A stretch of DNA of 64,000 bases from Flammulina velutipes. Lineage: Eukaryota; Basidiomycota; Agaricomycetes; Agaricales; Physalacriaceae. The notes under the pieces are model-generated. The model made no database searches and had not been told where the DNA came from. It was given only the letters and a program-made list of their open reading frames with translations. The position numbers were made by a program, and so were the translations under genes. Below, in pieces: positions 59,701-64,000 of the stretch. Positions within the stretch are counted from its first letter, which is position 1. Each line of letters starts with the position of its first letter. The stretch is taken from assembly GCA_011800155.1 (NCBI GenBank), contig CM022370.1:372001-436000 (forward strand), read 5' to 3'.

Positions 59701-61731
59701 CTCCATACTGCACGATGTGCAGTATGTCTGGTCCTTGCAAGCCTGCGCCGAGTATCACCGCTCTACGGTTGCTCGACAATGTGACCTGTCTGAATTGAAT
59801 GCCTTCGCTTGAAAGGACTGAAGACCATTGCAAACTCGGTTGCATGACTTTCTCTTTTCCAGGACCGAGACGCGTATTGAGATCCCATATTTCTACCCGC
59901 CCACATTCCCATAATATGGCCAAGGCATCAGAGTCAAATGCGAATGAAGTGTTGATGGGGAGGCGGGAGGCGGATGAGGGGAAGGAGGATCCTCGGAGAG
60001 ATAGTTGATGAGATGACATGGGCGGAGGGACATTTTGCGTTCGAAATGGCGTGAGGAGAAGAGACGCTGTGGATGTGTATTAAGACTAGAAGGTATGGTG
60101 TATGTTGATTCTAGCTTACATCCATCCACCACGCATACACTGCCCGAGTCAATAGGAGGACGAGAAGGCGAACAGCAGGTTTCCCATGCGTATGTGCGCT
60201 GTATGATTTGATCTGCGGGTCTGTTAGAGGGTGAGGATGTGTTTGCTCCAGCGACTTACTTTGCGTAGATAAGATCAAGGCTAGCGGCTTTTCGGGATGC
60301 CATTCAACAGAGGTAAAATGACCAGTATTTTGTGATGATGCAGGTGCAGCAATCTCCTGCTTCAAATACCTGGAAACCCTTCAGCTTCGCTCTGGACAAG
60401 GAGAGGGCATCATACCAGTGATAGTTACCAATGGACCACAATTGCACTGTGCAAGTGTAAGTTTTGAGTGATTCATTCATAGACGGGAATACGAACCCAA
60501 ATCAATCGAGGGTGTCCTGATCCACACAGCCAATATGTTGGAGTCCGAACTCCATCTGAGAGCCTCAACCTTGTATCCCCATCGAAGATCCGGATGCGAC
60601 GTATCTGAAGCAAGACCCAAGTCGCCAACTCGGATGCCAAACTCAAGGTGCCTCAGGCCGTTGCGTTCGAAGAATACGACATCGTGTCTACCTTCTTTCC
60701 CGGCACCCCCGCCGTCATACCCAAATCTCTGTGTTCCCGCGAGCAAGTTTCCAGAGGGTCTCCAGGCCAAAGAGTGTTCCAAACCAGGAACGTCTTCTGA
60801 TGTGGACTGTAGCACGGCCTGTCTATCGTACACGCGGAATTTCCTGTGTTTTTCTTGTGGAGAAATGGAGGATATGGCAAAGTAGGCTCCGTCGCCACGC
60901 CAGGTAATACGGGGTTGGAGGTCATCGTCGGGAGAGACAGTATGCACCGTCTTGGTCGGGGCTGTAGCGGCTGCTTTCCCCACTGAACCGTGGAACTGTG
61001 TTTGCTTGGACCCCCAGCCGACGTTGATTGGCGCATCTACACTGCGGTTAGTTGGATAACTTTTAGAAGATGCCTCAAAGTACCTTGACCAAAGTCGTTG
61101 GGGTGTAGTGCTGTCTCTGAAAGCACGTCAAAAGAGTTGGTCATGTGAATCAGCTTTGCGTCGCCTGCGATTGGTCAATGATGGTCTTGAATCGACGGGG
61201 AAATTTTGTGCGCACCGGTCACAAGAACAAGACTGGATTCATCGGGGGACCACGCGGCAGCAGCTATGCCGCCATCCACGGTGCCCACTACATCAGGCTG
61301 AATCAAAATTCAATGTTTAGCGTAGAAAGATGGGAAATATCCGTACCGGTCCGTCTTCGAGAGGAAGCACAGTTATGTCTCCGCCGCGCATAATCAACAC
61401 GAGCTGTTGAGTGTCCAAAATGACTCTGATAGAGATGACTTGGGCATTGCTTGTTGGCAAGTTTGCAGGACATGAAAACGTAGAAAATAATGATACAGAT
61501 GTTTCCTGGTCATGGATGAGTACGAATATAGCGAAATTATCCAAATACACGCACGTTGTCTTCTCTACTTTCGCCGATTTTATACACTTCGACCTCGACA
61601 TCAGCGTCTGCATTGCACCTCTCGGAGGCTGCATAATCTACATTTTGATCCAAGTCTGTCGCCCAGCAAGTTATCCGCGAGCTTTCAGGAATATTGATAC
61701 ATGTCGACGCAGCGAGCGATAGATTGCGCAT
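56735..61731 (-). CDS. ELP1: Elongator complex subunit 1 (IKI3/ELP1)
   Basis: Scaffold of the Elongator complex, which modifies wobble uridines (mcm5/ncm5U) in tRNA. About 22 exons give roughly 1,330 aa from ATG 61731 (MRNLSLAAST). The N-terminal two-thirds are WD/beta-propeller repeats (AAAAWSPDESSLVLVTG, ITWRGDGAYFAISS, VEALRWSSDSNILAVW, VQLWSIGNYHWYLKQE, CVVDG). The TPR part follows (RKAFLACRKHRIDLNVIVEH, YIIFLVDAEKLYNTALGMYD, PREYLPFLRELRAMEQYVQR, YSLYETALGIWKDTPRYQ). A basic cluster (TSRSKRKQERK) near the C-terminus is the known tRNA-binding/NLS region. Two consecutive introns, 57965-58017 and 58082-58130, begin with GC (both CAG|GCATGC). One junction near 58815-58860 has two acceptable splice choices. 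Confidence 0.93.
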
Positions 61732-61818
61732 CGAAAAGATAAAAGTACAAAGCGAAGCGTCTAAAAATCCCTTTCCGCGCAAATGCAGACCGGCAGTTGC
61801 CGATCACTCTTTCTCTTC
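61732..61818. promoter_or_regulatory. divergent promoter between ELP1 and EFG1
   Basis: Only 87 bases separate the two ATGs. No clear TATA box is seen. Such compact head-to-head spacing implies a shared bidirectional promoter, although binding sites cannot be assigned from sequence alone. Confidence 0.6.
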
Positions 61819-62651
61819 ATGGCGCCCACAAGAACTCATAAACCAGCAAAAAAGCAGCACAATCCGGCACCCAATCCGTCGAGTATCACGCCAGGCGTCT
61901 CCAAACTAAAAGCATCGTTGCGGCAAACGCAAAGGTTACTGGCAAAGGTACGAGGCAATATCAACCACCTTCGTCCACCACTTATTATATCTCTTAGGAC
62001 AACCTTGCCGCCGATGTTCGCGTAAAAACAGAGCGTCGATTGAAAGGACTCCAGGACGAACTGGCTGAAGCTGAGCTCAGCAACAAGGAAAAGGCACTGA
62101 GTGCTCGGTACCATGGAATCAAGTTCTTTGGTGAGTCTTCATATCCTCCCATTTGGCCTCTGGCTAACAGCTTGTAGAACGACAGAAAGTGACGCGGAAA
62201 ATAAAACAGTTGCAAAAACCACAGGATACCGCTGAAGGATCGTCAAACACTAAACAAGCAGAGGCTCTTCTAGATGCCCGCGTCGATTTGAACTATATTC
62301 TAGTGCGTGCGCCAAACTCCATACCATTTCGTCTCACTGATCTCGGATGAACAGCATTATCCTCGATTAAAGAAATACATATCTCTCTTCCCACCGGAGG
62401 CGCGAAACTCTCAATCGAAACCCACGGCCTCTTCAGATACATCAAAGACTGACGCCCTTCGCGAAGAGATACGGTCGGAAATACGACAGCAAATGTTGGC
62501 TGGGGAACTTTCCTCAGAACCGGAAGTCGAGCTCTCCACAAAACACCCACAAAAACGACAACCGACTCTTTCCAAACCTACGAAGATGGCGTCTGCAGCA
62601 GCATACGAAGAGGTTGAGGACGATGGCTTTTTTGGAGAAGACGATTCATAA
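61819..62651 (+). CDS. EFG1: rRNA-processing protein Efg1
   Basis: Small nucleolar coiled-coil protein required for early 18S rRNA processing and 40S biogenesis. Four exons (introns 61948-61997, 62131-62177, 62303-62354) give 227 aa. Family motifs: SKLKASLRQTQRLLAK, DVRVKTERRLKGLQDELAEA, SARYHGIKFFERQKVTRKIK and DLNYILHYPRLKKYISLFP, in the expected order. The C-terminal third is disordered and acidic (EEVEDDGFFGEDDS). Length and motif spacing are normal. It is paired head-to-head with ELP1, so a tRNA-modification gene and an rRNA-processing gene may be co-expressed. Confidence 0.88.
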
Positions 62652-62793
62652 CCTCTTTTTTGTCACCGGTAACTCTGCAATAAAGATCCATGTACAGTCT
62701 CACGCGTCTATAGTGAATTTGCGCCAGACTGGTATTTATACATCTAGTGGCTGTGACGCACGTCGATCGAAAGTCATTTCTCCTTTCTCTTCC

Positions 62794-64000
62794 ATGAAGT
62801 ACAATTTGCTCCTGCTAAAGCATGACTCCGTCGAGCTAGCAACGATTGATATCCCGCCAGATGAAGTTTTTATTGACCTCCTCGAGAGGCTAACGGGAAA
62901 TCCAATACGTGTCGCGGTTATGAAGGTACCGAGCTCACAAACTTCGTATCATTGCCTGACATGTCCACCCTCAGCCTCCAGAGAACACTCAAGTGGTGCA
63001 AGACGATCAACTTGTCGGGCTCCGCTCGCTCGGGGAAACAAGCCTCGAACTGCCCCTCTGTGAGACTCTCGCCGAAATCTACGAAAACGCACTCGTCAAT
63101 CCGAGCTGCTTCGCACTGATCTTGAAATGTACGTTGACTATTTCGGAGACTCTGAAACTTTCTGACCCTTTTCAAAGGGATACATCCTGTAATAGCTATA
63201 CCATTCACAGGTAATCCACGGTTGGAATGAGGCATCTAGTCCATGACTCAACGCACCGATATTAGATATCATGAACCCAAGGGACTCGACTGTCCACGCG
63301 CTATACCAACAAGCCGATAGGGAGGGCCTCGTACTCGTGAGCATCATCGTTCGACCGTACGCACCCTAAACACTTATATGCCTTTCGATTCAGGTGCGCG
63401 GAACACAAGCATCCGGGAAGACGAACCTCCTCACTAGCTTGGACAGTTACATCAAGCGTCACGATCCTACTGCTGGTATCAATATCTATAGGACTTGGTC
63501 ACGTTTCCCACTCGAGTTCCTCGACTCCGCGTTTAATAGGCGTGCATCAGCAGGAGAGCGCCGTTTCCGATGTGATGACATCTACAACCCCTCCAACAAA
63601 GAAGGGTGTGATACGCCGAGAAAACTGTGGATATTGATAGACGATGCCATGTATAGCTACGGTGACTACGGACTCTGGTCGATGTTGGACGATCGACCAG
63701 ACAATCTTCGCGTCGTCTGTTTCACATCCTGTGACTGCCAGCACGGTTATCCTGTCCAGAAGTTACCAACTCTTGCACCTGAAATACCTATTCGATCCTC
63801 AGCGCACATGGATCTGCTCCCTTCTCCAAATCATGGCGTGTATCATAGTCTATGTTGGTCTCGCGCGGAGTACGACCACTACATCAGCTTGCTGGTTGAA
63901 GCATACGAGTCAGGAGTGTGCTTCTACGTACCCCCGGACGTCGATCTAGCTGATCACATCTTCTCCGTGACTGCTGGACACCCTGGCGCTATAATGGCTT
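62794..64000 (+). CDS. Crinkler-like P-loop NTPase protein (truncated by window end)
   Basis: Four exons visible (introns 62926-62983, 63129-63265, 63337-63393); the reading frame is still open at 64000. The N-terminus (MKYNLLLLKHDSVELATIDI, then LLERLTGNPIRVAVMK) is a short ubiquitin-fold-like header of the kind seen in Crinklers. A linker with LGETSLELPLCETLAEIYEN precedes a P-loop NTPase domain: Walker A VRGTQASGKTNLL, Walker B LWILIDDAMYSYGDYGLWS, a sensor-like VVCFTSCDCQHGYP, and a DHIFSVTAGHPGAIMA segment typical of fungal CRN-family ATPases. The C-terminal effector domain, if any, lies beyond the window. Exon 2 uses the acceptor CCAGAG| to keep frame. The header-to-Crinkler assignment is an inference; the P-loop is seen directly. 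Confidence 0.6.

Overview
The window looks like nuclear DNA from a mushroom-forming basidiomycete (Agaricomycetes). The evidence is in the sequence: compact genes on both strands, each cut by many introns of about 43-87 bp (mostly 45-61) with GTNNGY donors, CTRAY-like branch sites and YAG acceptors, and families typical of that group (OTT_1508-like deaminase, Crinkler-type P-loop NTPase, BTB proteins, a 7TM receptor-like protein). I cannot name the species. There are no bacterial operons, CRISPR arrays or rRNA, and no intact transposon. All exon models are mine, made by hand from splice signals and checked by frame arithmetic. No database search was run, so family names come from recognised motifs.

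Layout. 0-8 kb: tRNA-Ile, a small acidic protein, a four-RRM Nrd1-like RNA-binding protein, an OTT_1508-like deaminase, an AGC-like kinase and a small conserved-looking gene. 8-14 kb: degraded sequence, then a tandem family of three intact ~188-aa orphan proteins plus one broken copy, interrupted by an unrelated orphan gene. 14-28 kb: the vesicle tether USO1, two related BTB proteins, an SRPK-like kinase and several acidic orphan proteins. 28-35 kb: an MFS sugar transporter and a molybdenum-cofactor-sulfurase-like PLP enzyme. 35-44 kb: ERD2, an ankyrin/MYND protein, tRNA-Thr, RIT1 (initiator-tRNA ribosyl phosphate transferase) and an OPT oligopeptide transporter. 44-53 kb: orphan genes, a PMR1-type Ca2+/Mn2+ ATPase and a 15-exon 7TM receptor-like gene. 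53-57 kb: duplication debris (a rearranged fragment of ELP1 and a broken copy of an orphan gene). 57-64 kb: ELP1 (Elongator subunit 1), divergently paired with EFG1 (rRNA processing), then a Crinkler-like P-loop NTPase that runs off the end.

Themes. Several housekeeping genes serve the secretory pathway (USO1, ERD2, PMR1) and tRNA/rRNA maturation (RIT1, ELP1, EFG1), but apart from the ELP1-EFG1 divergent pair nothing suggests functional clusters. The most unusual features are structural: GC-AG introns in three genes, including two consecutive ones in ELP1 with the same donor while a nearby relic of ELP1 keeps a GT donor; micro-exons of 9-18 nt in the sugar transporter and the 7TM gene; and a tandem family whose last intron places the stop codon directly after the acceptor, so that intron retention would change the C-terminus.
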